Source: Ilumatobacteraceae bacterium
Lineage (GTDB): Bacteria > Actinomycetota > Acidimicrobiia > Acidimicrobiales > Iamiaceae
Direction: 5' to 3'
Assembly: GCA_025463265.1 (NCBI GenBank)
Contig: JAOBWH010000099.1
Location: forward strand, 1-63,157
DNA length: 63,157 nt
Part shown: positions 8,435 to 17,996 of the stretch, in pieces
Numbering within the stretch: the stretch's first letter is position 1
Layout of the letters: every line of letters starts with the position of its first letter
Notes under the pieces: model-generated
The model's input: the letters and a program-made list of their open reading frames with translations, nothing else
The model's database searches: none
Told to the model about the DNA's origin: nothing
Made by a program: the position numbers and the translations under genes

Positions 8435-10159
8435 GTGCCTGATCCCACCGAGCCCCGGCCCCGGCGCCGGGGCTCCGTCCCGGCGGTGGTGCTGGCGGCC
8501 ACCCTCGCCTTCGGTGCGCTCGGGGCCGTGTGGTCGGTGGTGGCTCCGCTCGGCGAGGCACCCGACGAGCCCGCCCACCTGGCCCTGGTGCTGCACCTGG
8601 CGGACGGGAAGGCGTACCCGGACTACGACGGGCTCACGAACCAGGCGGCCATCATCCGGCTCTGCCGGACCTACGCCGCCGCCACAAGGGCCTGCCCGCG
8701 CGAGGGCGAGCAGGTGACGCCGACGTCCATGCGGCGCCATCCCCGTGCCGAGGCGCCGGACAAGGCCGACCGCCCGGCTTGGGACGACGAGGGCGGTGAC
8801 GCCTCGGTAGGCCAGGTCAACCAGATGCCCCAGCACCCGCCGCTCTACTACCAGGCGATGGCCAGCGTCCTGCGGGTCGAGCGCGCCGTCGGCGGCGGGC
8901 CGATGTCCACTGACCGCGAGCTGGCGCTGCTGCGCCTCGTGAACGCCGTCCTGCTGGCCCCGCTCCCGCTGCTGGCCTGGTGGGCCGCTCGCCGGTTCCG
9001 GCTGAGCGAGGTGGTGGCGGTGACCGCAGCGGTGGCGATGTTCGCCGTGCCGATGCTCACCCACATCGGCTCCACGCTGAACAACGACAACCTGCTGACG
9101 CTCCTCGCCGCCATCGGGACGGCGCTGCTGGCCGGCGTCCTGCGCGGCGACCGGTCGCTGAAGACCGCGGCCGCCGTCGGCGTCGTCACCGCCCTCGCCC
9201 TGCTCACCAAGGCTTTCGGCGTGGTGTTGATCCCGGCCATCGTGCTCGCCTACCTCCTCGGATCCCGCGAGCGCCTCACCGCCTGGGACCCGGACCTGGA
9301 GCCGGACCCCGCACCGGCACCGGTGGCCGGCGGCCCCGATGCCGACGGGTTCGACGCCCGGTCGGGGTGGGGGGAGCGCGTGCGTTCGGTCCTGGCGCCG
9401 CTGGCTGCGGCGGGAGGTGCCGTCGTGGTGCTCGCCGGCTGGTGGTTCGTGGGCGTGCGGATCCGCACCGGGCAGTTCGCCCCGACCGTCGAGTCCGCCC
9501 GCCTCACCTCCGCCCTGGCCCCGCCCGGGTTCTCGCCCGACCCGGGTGCGTTCGCCGGCGAGTTCGTGCGCAGCATGGACAACCGGTTCTGGGGATCGTT
9601 CGGCTGGTACACGATCCGCTTCCCCTCGTGGCTGGCCACCATCGCCACCCTGCTCGTGGTGGCGGCCGTGGCCACGGCGCTCGTCCCCAGGCGCGACCGG
9701 TCCGGAAGCAACCGTCTCCAGCGGGCGGCGCTGCTCGTGCCGATCGTCTTGTTGGGCGGGTTGGTCTTCAGCCGGGCCTGGAGCCTGTACACCACCACCA
9801 GCAAGTTCCAGTTCCTGCAGGGCCGCTACCTGTTCGCCGGCCTGGTGGGGCTGATGGTGCTGGCCGCCGCCGGTGTGGACCGGGTCGCGGGCCGCTGGGC
9901 GCCCGTCGGGGTCGCCGGGTTCGCGCTGATCCTCCAGCTGGAGGCGCTGCGCCGCTGCCTCCAGGGCTGGTGGGGCGGGCCGGCGCTCGGACCCCGTGGA
10001 CAGGTGCGGGCGATGGTGGCGTGGAGCGCCTGGCCGGGCGAGCTGCTGGGCCTCCTGGCGCTCGCTGCGGTGGCCGCGGGGGTCTGGTCGGCGGTCGCGC
10101 TGGTGCGCTTCGTGATGCAGGCCGCCCCCGACCGGCCAGTAGGGTCGATGCCCACATGA
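8435..10159 (+). CDS. Polytopic membrane protein, GT-C/DUF2142-like
   Basis: The 574-residue protein has an N-terminal helix followed by GEAPDEPAHLALV, the acidic loop motif seen in DUF2142/GT-C-type membrane glycosyltransferases, a ~100-residue soluble loop, and about ten more helices. The start is placed at GTG 8435 because the frame upstream runs antisense through the methyltransferase and the protein-like signal begins there. It overlaps the next gene by ATGA. Role inferred: lipid-linked sugar transfer or glycan handling at the membrane. It is a paralogue-like partner of the protein at 6121-7629, encoded in the opposite operon. Confidence 0.7.
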   Translation: MPDPTEPRPRRRGSVPAVVLAATLAFGALGAVWSVVAPLGEAPDEPAHLALVLHLADGKAYPDYDGLTNQAAIIRLCRTYAAATRACPREGEQVTPTSMRRHPRAEAPDKADRPAWDDEGGDASVGQVNQMPQHPPLYYQAMASVLRVERAVGGGPMSTDRELALLRLVNAVLLAPLPLLAWWAARRFRLSEVVAVTAAVAMFAVPMLTHIGSTLNNDNLLTLLAAIGTALLAGVLRGDRSLKTAAAVGVVTALALLTKAFGVVLIPAIVLAYLLGSRERLTAWDPDLEPDPAPAPVAGGPDADGFDARSGWGERVRSVLAPLAAAGGAVVVLAGWWFVGVRIRTGQFAPTVESARLTSALAPPGFSPDPGAFAGEFVRSMDNRFWGSFGWYTIRFPSWLATIATLLVVAAVATALVPRRDRSGSNRLQRAALLVPIVLLGGLVFSRAWSLYTTTSKFQFLQGRYLFAGLVGLMVLAAAGVDRVAGRWAPVGVAGFALILQLEALRRCLQGWWGGPALGPRGQVRAMVAWSAWPGELLGLLALAAVAAGVWSAVALVRFVMQAAPDRPVGSMPT

Positions 10160-12054
10160 GCGCCACCGAACCGACCGCCGCTCCCAGGCGGCGGTTGCCC
10201 CTGGAGACGCTCGGCGTCGCACTGGCGGCCTGGATCTGGGGTGCGATCCTGCTGCGCATCTGGGACATGCCCAAGCGGCTGCCCTTCGACACCCGCTCGG
10301 ACGCAACCCTGATCTCCTCGATGGTCAAGACGATGGGGGAGCGGGGCTGGTACCTGAACCAGCCCCGGCTCGGTGCCCCGTTCGGCCAGCAGTTCTACGA
10401 CTTCCCCCACGGCGGCGAGTCGTTCCAGCTGTTCGCCATGAAGGTGCTGGTGACCATCACGGGCGACTGGGGCCTGGCGATCAACCTGTACTTCTTCTTG
10501 GGCTTCGGGGTCCTGGCCTCGGTGACGTTCCTGGTGCTGCGGCACCTGCGCTTCGGCCCGGTGGTGGCGGGCATCGCCGCGCTGATCTTCACGTTCATGC
10601 CGTACCACTTCACCCACGGCGAGATGCACCTGTGGCGCAGCACCTACTACTCGGCGCCGCTCGCCGCCCTGCTCCTCGTGTGGGCCACGGCGTGGCGGGA
10701 GCGGTTCCTGACCGACCCGGCCCGCACCGGCAAGGGCTCGGTGCGCGGCAACCTGCGCTGGGCCCGCATCGCCGGTGCCGTCGCTATTGCCGTGCTCATC
10801 GCCGGCACCGAGACCATGACCACCGGCTTCACCATGGTGCTGCTCGGGTCGGGTGCCCTGGTGGCCGCCATCCGCTGGCGCGAGCCCGCCCGGCTCGTGG
10901 TCGCCGTCGGGTTGATCGGTGTGATGGGCATCACCTTCGGCGTCCTCAGCTACCCGACGCTCAACTACTACCGGGTCCACGGCACCAACGAGCAGGCCGC
11001 CCGGCGCCTGGTGACCGAGAGCGAGCTCTACGGCCTGAAGCTGAGCCGCCTCATCACGCCGCAGGGCGGGCACCGGCTGGAGGCGCTGTCGGACATCGGC
11101 GAGCGTGCCCAGGACCAGAGCTCCGTGCGCAGCGAGGGTGGGCAGGCGCTGGGCATCCTCGGCACCGCCGGGTTCCTCGGCGCCCTGTGGGGTGCGTTCG
11201 CCGGGAGGTGGCGGCGCGAACGCCCCGACATCCGACCGGGGTGGGACCGCTCGGCGCTGCGGGAGGACGCCACCACGTTCACCTTGCTCGCCCTGCTGTT
11301 CGGCACCATCGGCGGCCTGGCGATCCTGGTGTCGATGGCGGGCTTCTCCCAGATCCGCGTCTGGAACCGGATCATGTTGCTCATCGCCTTCTTCGCCATG
11401 GTCATCGTGTTGCTGTGGACCGAGCAGCTCACCGCCTGGGTCCGCAGCCGGTCGAAGCGTCCGCAGGCCGTGCTGGGCGTGCTGGCTGTGGCCGTGCTGG
11501 CGTTCGGGCTGTGGGACTCCATCCCGCCGCAGCGCAAGGCGTACTCGGAGATCGAGGCTCAGCACGCCGGCGACCGGGCGTTCGTCGGCCAGATCGAGGA
11601 GCTGATGCCCGACGGGGCCAAGATCCTCCAGCTCCCCATCATCGACTTCCCCGAGGCCCAGCCGGTGGGGAAGATGGAGGACTACGACCACCTCCGGGCC
11701 TACCTCGCCGATGACGGCACCCTCCGGTGGAGCTACGGCAGCATCAAGGGCCGGCCCGACGCCGCCTGGCAGGTCGCCCTGCGGGACCGGGTCGGTCCCA
11801 TCGGCGCCCTGCCGGCCATCCTCGGGCTCGGGTTCGAGGGCATCTGGATCGACACCTACGGCTACGTGGGCAAGGAGGACGAGGTGGACCAGATCATCGA
11901 GGCGGTCGGCGTCGAGCCGCTCGTGTCCGCCGATGGCCGCTTCATCTTCTTGGACCTGCGCGACTACGAGCGGCGGGCCGACCTGTCCGACGAGGAGCTG
12001 CGCCAGGCCGCCATCGACATCTTGGGCGTGACGCCCCCCGAGGAGCCCTCGTGA
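10156..12054 (+). CDS. Large polytopic membrane protein (YfhO/GT-C-like)
   Basis: The 632-residue protein has about a dozen hydrophobic helices up to residue ~465, then a C-terminal soluble domain of ~165 residues. The first extracytoplasmic loop carries RSDATLISSM and GAPFGQQFYDFPHG, and the third region FMPYHFTHGEMHLW. This layout is seen in uncharacterised bacterial GT-C/YfhO-like proteins that modify surface polymers. I cannot name the reaction. ATG 10156 overlaps the previous stop (ATGA), and the gene overlaps the next by GTGA, so three membrane proteins are translationally coupled. Confidence 0.65.
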   Translation: MSATEPTAAPRRRLPLETLGVALAAWIWGAILLRIWDMPKRLPFDTRSDATLISSMVKTMGERGWYLNQPRLGAPFGQQFYDFPHGGESFQLFAMKVLVTITGDWGLAINLYFFLGFGVLASVTFLVLRHLRFGPVVAGIAALIFTFMPYHFTHGEMHLWRSTYYSAPLAALLLVWATAWRERFLTDPARTGKGSVRGNLRWARIAGAVAIAVLIAGTETMTTGFTMVLLGSGALVAAIRWREPARLVVAVGLIGVMGITFGVLSYPTLNYYRVHGTNEQAARRLVTESELYGLKLSRLITPQGGHRLEALSDIGERAQDQSSVRSEGGQALGILGTAGFLGALWGAFAGRWRRERPDIRPGWDRSALREDATTFTLLALLFGTIGGLAILVSMAGFSQIRVWNRIMLLIAFFAMVIVLLWTEQLTAWVRSRSKRPQAVLGVLAVAVLAFGLWDSIPPQRKAYSEIEAQHAGDRAFVGQIEELMPDGAKILQLPIIDFPEAQPVGKMEDYDHLRAYLADDGTLRWSYGSIKGRPDAAWQVALRDRVGPIGALPAILGLGFEGIWIDTYGYVGKEDEVDQIIEAVGVEPLVSADGRFIFLDLRDYERRADLSDEELRQAAIDILGVTPPEEPS

Positions 12055-13193
12055 CCGACGTGCCAGACCGGCCCGACCAGCCGGACCACCTGGGCCAGCC
12101 GGACGACCTGGGCCAGCCGGACGACGGGCACGTGACCGCCGAGGGGCTGCTCGACGAGCTGGTCGTCGAAGCGTTCGAGCACGGCGACGGCGGCGACGGC
12201 GGTGCGCCCGCCCGCCGGGGCGGGAAGGCGGCGAAGATCATCACCGCCTTCGGCCTGGTCCTGGGCGGGGCCGCCGTGTTCTTCGTGGTCCGCCGGTTCA
12301 TCAAGGACTGGCCGAAGGTCGAGCCGTACCTCGACGACGCCAACTGGAGCTGGCTGGGCGTGGCCGGCGTCTTCGCCGTGCTCGGCATGACCAGCATCGG
12401 CTGGGGGTGGCGTCACGTCATGCGCACGCTCGGCGCCGAGCCCCCGCTCGGGCGGTCCATCGCCTGGTACTACGTCGGCGAGCTGGGCAAGTACGTGCCC
12501 GGCGGCGTCTGGCCGGTGCTCGGCCAGGGCGAGCTGGCCCGGCGCGGCGGCATCCCGCGGACGCGGGCCTTCACCAGCGTCGCGCTGTCGCTCGGCATGC
12601 TCTACCTGGCCGCCATGTTCACCGCCGCGGCGTTCCTGCCCTTCGCCCTGGCGGGCGAGGGCGGCGGGTTCAGCCCGTGGATGCTCGTGCTGCTCGCGCT
12701 TCCCGTCGGCGTCGTCCTGCTCCACCACGACGTCCTCGACTGGCTCATGGCGAAGGCGTCGAAGGCCACCAAGCGCGACATCAAGGTCGAGGTGCCGCAG
12801 TGGCGGGACTCCCTGGTCCTGGTGGCCCGGTACATCCCGACCTGGATCTTCATCGGGACCGCCACCTACGCCGTCACCCGGGCGATCACCACCGACGTGA
12901 GCTACCCGCGGATGATGTTCGCCACCATCTTGTCGTGGGTCGTGGGTTTCCTCGCCGTGCCGGTCCCGTCCGGCGCCGGCATCCGCGAGACCGTGCTCTT
13001 CGCCGCCGCTGGGGTGCCCAAGCCCATCGCCATCACCACGGCGATCGGAGCCCGGTTGATCTTCGTGATCGTCGATGTGGCCGGTGCTGCGATCTGCGCC
13101 CCGTTCGTGCGCCGGAGCCAAGGCTCGATCGTGGCCGAGGAGCCGGGAGCCGACGGCTCCGACGACGCGTCAGCCGTCGACGCGGCGCAGTAG
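12051..13193 (+). CDS. LPG synthase transmembrane-domain (UPF0104-type) protein
   Basis: After a ~60-residue acidic cytoplasmic tail, this 380-residue protein has about eight helices with GELGKYVPGGVWPVLGQGELARR and PVPSGAGIRE, the hallmark motifs of the flippase-like integral membrane domain of lysylphosphatidylglycerol synthases. No LPG acyltransferase domain follows, so it is the stand-alone form often found beside polysaccharide and lipid-carrier genes. GTG 12051 overlaps the previous stop. The N-terminal tail contains an exact duplication of LGQPDD. Its 3' end overlaps meaB on the other strand by 24 bases. Confidence 0.8.
   Translation: MTDVPDRPDQPDHLGQPDDLGQPDDGHVTAEGLLDELVVEAFEHGDGGDGGAPARRGGKAAKIITAFGLVLGGAAVFFVVRRFIKDWPKVEPYLDDANWSWLGVAGVFAVLGMTSIGWGWRHVMRTLGAEPPLGRSIAWYYVGELGKYVPGGVWPVLGQGELARRGGIPRTRAFTSVALSLGMLYLAAMFTAAAFLPFALAGEGGGFSPWMLVLLALPVGVVLLHHDVLDWLMAKASKATKRDIKVEVPQWRDSLVLVARYIPTWIFIGTATYAVTRAITTDVSYPRMMFATILSWVVGFLAVPVPSGAGIRETVLFAAAGVPKPIAITTAIGARLIFVIVDVAGAAICAPFVRRSQGSIVAEEPGADGSDDASAVDAAQ
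12090..12125 (+). repeat. Two perfect 18-bp tandem copies
   Basis: The unit CTGGGCCAGCCGGACGAC occurs twice without a gap inside the N-terminal tail of the LPG-synthase-like protein, giving LGQPDD twice. A degenerate half copy precedes it. The unit is a multiple of three, so copy-number change would keep the frame. Confidence 0.85.
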
Positions 13194-14147
13194 CTGCTGG
13201 GCGGCCACGCCCGGCGCCACCTCGCCAGACATCACCGCCGCCTCCACGGCATCGACCTCGGCGCGGGGGTGGTCGGCCTGGAACCGTTCGAGCAGCCCGG
13301 AGCGGATCTCGTCCCAGAGCCACGCCTTGGCCTGACCGGCCCGCAGCGCCTGGAGCTGGCCGGAGCCCTGCAGGTGGGCGTGGATCGCCGCGACCGCCTC
13401 CCAGACCTCGGCCACCCCGGTGCCGGAGGTGGAGCTGACCAGCAGGGTCTCGGTGGCGATGCCGTCGTACTTGGGTCGGAGCAGATGAATGGCCCGGCGG
13501 AGGTCGGCTGCCGAGTGGTTGGCGGCGTTGGCCAGGTCGCCGTCGGCCTTGGTGACCACCACCAGATCGGCCAGCTCCATGATCCCGCGCTTGATGCCCT
13601 GGAGGTCGTCCCCGCCGCTCGGGCTGGCGAGCAGGACGAAGACGTCGACGAGGTCGGCCACCGCGAGCTCGCTCTGGCCGACCCCCACGGTCTCGACGAT
13701 GACCACGTCGAACCCGGCGGCTTCGCACAACAGCAGGGCTTCCCGGGTCCGGCGGGCCACGCCGCCCAGCTCGGTGCCGGCGGGGGAGGGGCGGATGAAC
13801 GCCTTGGGATCCCGGGCGAGGCGCTCCATGCGGGTCTTGTCGCCCAGGATGGAGCCGCCGCTGCGGGCGCTGGAGGGGTCGACGGCCAACACCGCGACCT
13901 GGTTGCCGGCCTCGGTGAGCGACGTGCCGAAGGCTTCGATGAACGTCGACTTGCCCACGCCGGGCGGTCCGCTGATGCCGATGCGCACCGCAGATCCGGT
14001 GCGAGGGAGGACGATGTCGAGCACGGCGGCTGCGTCGCGCCGGTGGTCGTCGCGGGTGGACTCGACCAGCGTGATGGCCCGCGCCAGCGCCCGCCGGTCC
14101 CCGGCCTGCACGCCGTCGGCCACTGCTGCGACGTCGGCGGCACCCAC
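13170..14147 (-). CDS. meaB: Methylmalonyl-CoA mutase-associated GTPase MeaB
   Basis: The 325-residue G3E-family GTPase has the P-loop GPPGVGKST at residues 60-68, an AVDPSSARSGGSILGDKTRM segment (18 of whose residues are near-invariant in MeaB/ArgK), VETVGVGQSE as the G3 region and TKADGD as NKxD. MeaB protects and reloads the adenosylcobalamin cofactor of methylmalonyl-CoA mutase, whose gene lies 0.7 kb upstream on the same strand. The start is GTG 14147 with a TAGCTT box 7 bases ahead, so it may have its own leaderless promoter besides readthrough. The length is normal for the family. Confidence 0.93.
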   Translation of the reverse strand: MGAADVAAVADGVQAGDRRALARAITLVESTRDDHRRDAAAVLDIVLPRTGSAVRIGISGPPGVGKSTFIEAFGTSLTEAGNQVAVLAVDPSSARSGGSILGDKTRMERLARDPKAFIRPSPAGTELGGVARRTREALLLCEAAGFDVVIVETVGVGQSELAVADLVDVFVLLASPSGGDDLQGIKRGIMELADLVVVTKADGDLANAANHSAADLRRAIHLLRPKYDGIATETLLVSSTSGTGVAEVWEAVAAIHAHLQGSGQLQALRAGQAKAWLWDEIRSGLLERFQADHPRAEVDAVEAAVMSGEVAPGVAAQQLLRRVDG

Positions 14148-14154
14148 GTCCCGA

Positions 14155-14160
14155 AAGCTA
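14155..14160 (-). promoter_or_regulatory. TAnnnT -10 box for meaB
   Basis: TAGCTT on the minus strand ends 7 bases before GTG 14147, suggesting a leaderless meaB transcript. It lies in the 60-base gap after the lipoprotein gene. Confidence 0.45.
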
Positions 14161-14207
14161 GCGGCTGCCGGGTGCCAGACCCGCCGGCGTGCCCGACCGC
14201 CTTCTCG

Positions 14208-14825
14208 CTAGATGTTGCCGCAGGCGGTCGAGACGAGATCGGTCACCGACGCCTTGGCGTCTTCGGAACTGTCGGCCAGGCCGGCCGAGGCGGTGAGGTA
14301 GACGCCGTCCTTGAGCGCGCTCAACAAGCCGCCGAGCCAGAAGGCCTCGTCGCAGCCGTCGATGTCGGCCGACTCGTCGGCAGCACCGGCGCTGGCCTTC
14401 CAGAAGTCGTCCATCTCCATGGTCTCGGGCGGCGAGATCGTCTGCAGCAACAGGACGTGACCGGCCCCGTCGAGCGTGGGGTCGTCGATGCTGGCCTGGG
14501 TCTGCCACGAGCACGACTTCGAGGCCAGGCCCCCGGTGCCGCTCTCGGCCTCAGGTTCAGCCGACTCGCCACCCAGGATCTCCGAGGCCTTCTCGATCGG
14601 CACGAGATCGCACGGGTTCGGGAGCTCGCCGGATCCGGCGTCGTCGCTGCTGCCGCCGCTCTTGCTGGTCTTGTCGCCGCTGTCCTGGCTGGTCTTGGTG
14701 CCGCCGTCGGAGCTGCTGGAGCTGTCGCTGCTCCCGCCGCCGCAGCCGGCTGCTCCCACCAGCAGCGCCACGGCCACCGCAGCGGTGGCCAGCACCTGTG
14801 CGCGTCGTCCTCGGATGTCCTGCAT
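14208..14825 (-). CDS. Secreted lipoprotein, DUF3558-like
   Basis: The 205-residue protein has a type II signal: basic N terminus, a hydrophobic stretch and the lipobox VGAAGC with Cys at about residue 27. A Ser/Asp/Lys-rich linker of ~40 residues follows, then a domain with NPCDLVPIEKASEILG and CSW, which resembles actinobacterial DUF3558 lipoproteins. It would be anchored outside the membrane; its function is unknown. ATG 14825 is preceded by GGAGCGGGGAC, and a TAGGAT box lies about 45 bases upstream. It sits between the mutase and its chaperone gene, which is odd for an exported protein. Confidence 0.78.
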   Translation of the reverse strand: MQDIRGRRAQVLATAAVAVALLVGAAGCGGGSSDSSSSSDGGTKTSQDSGDKTSKSGGSSDDAGSGELPNPCDLVPIEKASEILGGESAEPEAESGTGGLASKSCSWQTQASIDDPTLDGAGHVLLLQTISPPETMEMDDFWKASAGAADESADIDGCDEAFWLGGLLSALKDGVYLTASAGLADSSEDAKASVTDLVSTACGNI

Positions 14826-14885
14826 GTCCCCGCTCCTGCTCTGGTCCTGGTTGCACCGGCGAGCAGGGATCCTAGGACGGGCCGG

Positions 14886-17036
14886 TCAGCGCTGCTCGGC
14901 CTCGATGAGGTCCAGGACCTGGGTGGCCGACTCCAAGATGTTGGTGCCGGGGCCGAACACCGCCGCCACGCCCGCCTCCTCCAAGAAGCCGTAGTCCTGC
15001 GGCGGGATCACGCCGCCGACCACCACGAGGATGTCGTCGGCGCCCTTGGCCTTCAGCTCGGCGATGAGCTGCGGGACCAGGGTCTTGTGGCCGGCGGCCT
15101 GGCTCGACACGCCGATCACGTGGACGTCGTTGTCGACGGCGTCGGCGGCGGCCTCGGCGGGCGTCTGGAACAGCACGCCGACGTCGACCACGAACCCGAG
15201 GTCGGCGAACGCGGTGGCGATGACCTTGGCGCCACGGTCGTGGCCGTCCTGGCCCATCTTCACCACGAGCATGCGGGGGCGGCGGCCCTGAGCGGCCTCG
15301 AAGGCGTCGATGCGCCTGGAGAGGGCGGCGAACCCCTCGTCGCCGGCGTAGCTGTTCACGTACACCCCTTCGATCGTGCGGACCTGGGCGGCGTGGCGGC
15401 CGAACACGGTCTCCATGGCGTCGCTCATCTCGCCGACGGTGGCGCGGGCCCGGGCGGCGTCGATGCACAGGGCGAGCAGGTTGCGGTCGCCCGCTGCACC
15501 CTCGGTGAGCGCAGCGAGGGCGGCCTTGACCGCGACGTCGTCGCGCTCGGCGCGGATCTTCTCGAGCTTGGCGATCTGCTGGGCCAGCACCGAGGCGTTG
15601 TCGATGTCGAGCACGTCGACGAGCTCGGGGTTCTCGACCTTGTACTTGTTGACGCCGACCACGACCTCTTCGCCCCGGTCGATGCGGGCCTGGCGCCGAG
15701 CCGCCGACTCCTCGATGCGGAGCTTGGGCATGCCGGACTCCACGGCCTTGGTCATGCCGCCCAGCTCCTCGACCTCGTCGATGAGCGCCTGGGCCTTGTC
15801 GACCAGCTCGTTGGTGAGCGACTCGATGTAGTAGCTGCCGCCGAGCGGGTCGATGACGTGGGGGACGCCGGTCTCCTCCTGGATCACCAGCTGGGTGTTG
15901 CGGGCGATGCGGGCCGAGAAGTCCGTGGGCAGGCCCAGCGCCTCGTCGAACGCGTTGGTGTGCAGCGACTGGGTGCCGCCCAGCACTGCGGCCATGGCCT
16001 CGATGGTGGTGCGGATCACGTTGTTGTACGGGTCGAGGGCGGTGAGCGAGACGCCTGAGGTCTGGCAGTGCGTGCGCAGCATCAGCGACTTGGGGTTCTT
16101 GGGCTCGAACCCGCTCATCGTGCGGTGCCACAGGATGCGGGCGGCGCGCAGCTTGGCGATCTCCATGAAGAAGTCCATGCCGATGGCGAAGAAGAAGCTG
16201 AGCCGCCCGGCGAACTTGTCGACGTCGAGGCCTTGGGCCATGGCGGCCCGCACGTACTCCTTGCCGTCGGCGATGGTGAAGGCCAGCTCCTGCTCGGCCG
16301 TCGCCCCCGCCTCCTGCATGTGGTACCCGGAGATGGAGATCGAGTTCCACTTCGGCATGTGGTCCGACGTGTAGCTGATGATGTCGGCCACGATCCGCAT
16401 GCTCGGCTCGGGCGGGTAGATGTAGGTGTTGCGGACCATGAACTCCTTGAGGATGTCGTTCTGGATGGTCCCGGCGAGCTGGTCCTGGCTCACGCCCTGC
16501 TCCTCGCCGGCCACCACGAAGGAGGCCAGCACCGGCAGCACGGCGCCGTTCATGGTCATCGAGACCGACATCTGGTCGAGGGGGATGCCGTCGAAGAGGA
16601 TCTTCATGTCCTCGACCGAGTCGATGGCCACCCCGGCCTTGCCGACGTCGCCCACCACCCGCGGGTGGTCGGAGTCGTAGCCGCGGTGGGTGGCGAGGTC
16701 GAACGCCACCGACACGCCCTGCTGGCCGGCGGCGAGGTTGCGTCGGTAGAAGGCGTTCGACTCCTCGGCGGTGGAGAACCCGGCGTACTGGCGGATGGTC
16801 CAGGGCCGGTTGGCGTACATGGTCGCCCGCACGCCGCGGGTGAACGGCTCGAACCCGGGCAGCGTGTCGGTGTCGAGGTCTGCGGTGTCGGCCGAGGTGT
16901 ACAGCGGCTTGACGTCGATGCCCTCGGGCCGGGTGCGCGTCAGGTCGTTCGGGGAACGGCCCTTCAGGTCCTTGGCGGCCAGCGCCTCCCAGTCGGCGAG
17001 GGAGGGTGTGGGATCCGAGGTCGCGTCGTCGCTCAT
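14886..17036 (-). CDS. mutA: Methylmalonyl-CoA mutase, large (catalytic) subunit
   Basis: The 716-residue protein interconverts (R)-methylmalonyl-CoA and succinyl-CoA using adenosylcobalamin, in propionate and odd-chain/branched amino acid breakdown. The N-terminal TIM-barrel includes [18 protein letters not shown], typical of catalytic subunits. The C-terminal B12 domain has D597-x-H599-x2-G602, with His as lower cobalt ligand, then the GVSSQAAGH and [11 protein letters not shown] segments. The length matches a full subunit. No small subunit gene is adjacent; it may be elsewhere or the enzyme may be homodimeric. I use the symbol for the catalytic chain, whose naming differs among species. 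Confidence 0.93.
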   Translation of the reverse strand: MSDDATSDPTPSLADWEALAAKDLKGRSPNDLTRTRPEGIDVKPLYTSADTADLDTDTLPGFEPFTRGVRATMYANRPWTIRQYAGFSTAEESNAFYRRNLAAGQQGVSVAFDLATHRGYDSDHPRVVGDVGKAGVAIDSVEDMKILFDGIPLDQMSVSMTMNGAVLPVLASFVVAGEEQGVSQDQLAGTIQNDILKEFMVRNTYIYPPEPSMRIVADIISYTSDHMPKWNSISISGYHMQEAGATAEQELAFTIADGKEYVRAAMAQGLDVDKFAGRLSFFFAIGMDFFMEIAKLRAARILWHRTMSGFEPKNPKSLMLRTHCQTSGVSLTALDPYNNVIRTTIEAMAAVLGGTQSLHTNAFDEALGLPTDFSARIARNTQLVIQEETGVPHVIDPLGGSYYIESLTNELVDKAQALIDEVEELGGMTKAVESGMPKLRIEESAARRQARIDRGEEVVVGVNKYKVENPELVDVLDIDNASVLAQQIAKLEKIRAERDDVAVKAALAALTEGAAGDRNLLALCIDAARARATVGEMSDAMETVFGRHAAQVRTIEGVYVNSYAGDEGFAALSRRIDAFEAAQGRRPRMLVVKMGQDGHDRGAKVIATAFADLGFVVDVGVLFQTPAEAAADAVDNDVHVIGVSSQAAGHKTLVPQLIAELKAKGADDILVVVGGVIPPQDYGFLEEAGVAAVFGPGTNILESATQVLDLIEAEQR

Positions 17037-17045
17037 CGAGGGGAA

Positions 17046-17051
17046 AGCCTA
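17046..17051 (-). promoter_or_regulatory. TAnnnT -10 box for methylmalonyl-CoA mutase
   Basis: TAGGCT on the minus strand ends 9 bases before ATG 17036, in the 144-base divergent region to the HAD gene. It fits a leaderless or very short leader. Confidence 0.4.
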
Positions 17052-17168
17052 CGAGCCGCCCATCCAGTGCCCCCAATGCGACCTGACGTGCCATCAGGGA
17101 GTCCCGAGGGCCCAGGCCCGACCCGGTCCCGACCTGGTGGTCGGTCGCCCGCCCACACGGCGATGGCC

Positions 17169-17174
17169 TACCGT
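17169..17174 (+). promoter_or_regulatory. TAnnnT -10 box for the HAD gene
   Basis: TACCGT ends 6 bases before GTG 17181. This is the main reason for choosing that GTG over the in-frame ATG 17163, which would itself overlap the box. Confidence 0.45.
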
Positions 17175-17180
17175 CCGGCG

Positions 17181-17996
17181 GTGCTCCCGCTGATCTGCCT
17201 CGACGTCGACGGAACCCTCGTGGGCCTGGCCGGTTCGCCCAGCGACGAGCTGTGGGCGGCAGCGGAACGGGCCCGGACGCGCGGCCAGCGGCTGACGCTG
17301 TGCACCGCCCGCCTCGCCGCCGGGTCCACCCGGGCCTGGGCCGAGCGCCTCGACCCGCTCGGCTGGCACGTGTTCCACACCGGTGCCGCCCGCTGGAACC
17401 CGGCGACGGGCGAGGTCCGTGAGGAGCCGATCCCCGACGAGGCCGTGGCCGCCTGCGCCGAGGTCGCCGCCCAGCGGGGCTGGGTGCTCGAGACGTACTC
17501 GTGGGACGACTACGTGGTGGACTCCGACGACCCGCTCGCGGTCCGCCACGCCGCCCTCCTCGCCCTGCCGCACCGGCGGCGCCCGGTCACCGATCTCGCC
17601 GGCCGCATCGTGCGGGTCCAGTTCGTGGTCGCCGCCGACGACGCCGCAGCTGCGGTCGCTGCGGCTCCGCCCGGGACCACCGCGTCAGCGGCCACGTCGC
17701 CGGTGATGCCCGGTGCGGCGTTCGTGTCGGTCACGGTGGCCGGCGTGTCGAAGGCCGAGGGCATCGGCCACGTGGCCGACGACCTGGGCGTCCCGCTGTC
17801 GGACGTGATGATGGTCGGCGACGGCCACAACGACCTCCCGGCCATCGAAGCGGTCGGGTGGGGCGTGGCCATGGGCAACGCCGAGCCCGAGGTGATCGCA
17901 GCGGCTCGGCTCCTCGTGGGCGACGTCGAGGACCACGGCGCGGCGCAGGCCATCGACGCCTCGGCCACGCTCGGAGGCCCAGACCCGGACCGGTAG
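17181..17996 (+). CDS. HAD-superfamily hydrolase, Cof-like
   Basis: The 271-residue protein has HAD motif I at the very start (LICLDVDGTLVG, nucleophile Asp and acid/base Asp) and motif IV near the end (MMVGDGHNDLPAIEAVGWGVAMGNAEPE), with a conserved VSKAEGI Lys just before it. This Cof/IIB arrangement is typical of small-molecule and sugar phosphatases such as phosphoglycolate or mannosyl-phosphoglycerate phosphatases. The start GTG 17181 gives the usual motif I position; ATG 17163 would add six residues. The -10 box of the next gene overlaps its stop. The substrate is unknown. Confidence 0.82.
   Translation: MLPLICLDVDGTLVGLAGSPSDELWAAAERARTRGQRLTLCTARLAAGSTRAWAERLDPLGWHVFHTGAARWNPATGEVREEPIPDEAVAACAEVAAQRGWVLETYSWDDYVVDSDDPLAVRHAALLALPHRRRPVTDLAGRIVRVQFVVAADDAAAAVAAAPPGTTASAATSPVMPGAAFVSVTVAGVSKAEGIGHVADDLGVPLSDVMMVGDGHNDLPAIEAVGWGVAMGNAEPEVIAAARLLVGDVEDHGAAQAIDASATLGGPDPDR

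Noticed and set aside
8294-10306. 670-residue open frame on the - strand
   Set aside because: Antisense to the membrane protein at 8435; rich in His, Gln, Gly and Arg and without any domain.
12090-12125. Tandem 18-bp repeat considered as a CRISPR or mobile-element signature
   Set aside because: Only two copies without spacers, fully inside a coding region and in frame; it is a small coding duplication.
13269-16058. 929-residue open frame on the + strand across meaB and mutase
   Set aside because: The opposite strand has unambiguous meaB, lipoprotein and mutase genes; this one is a shadow.
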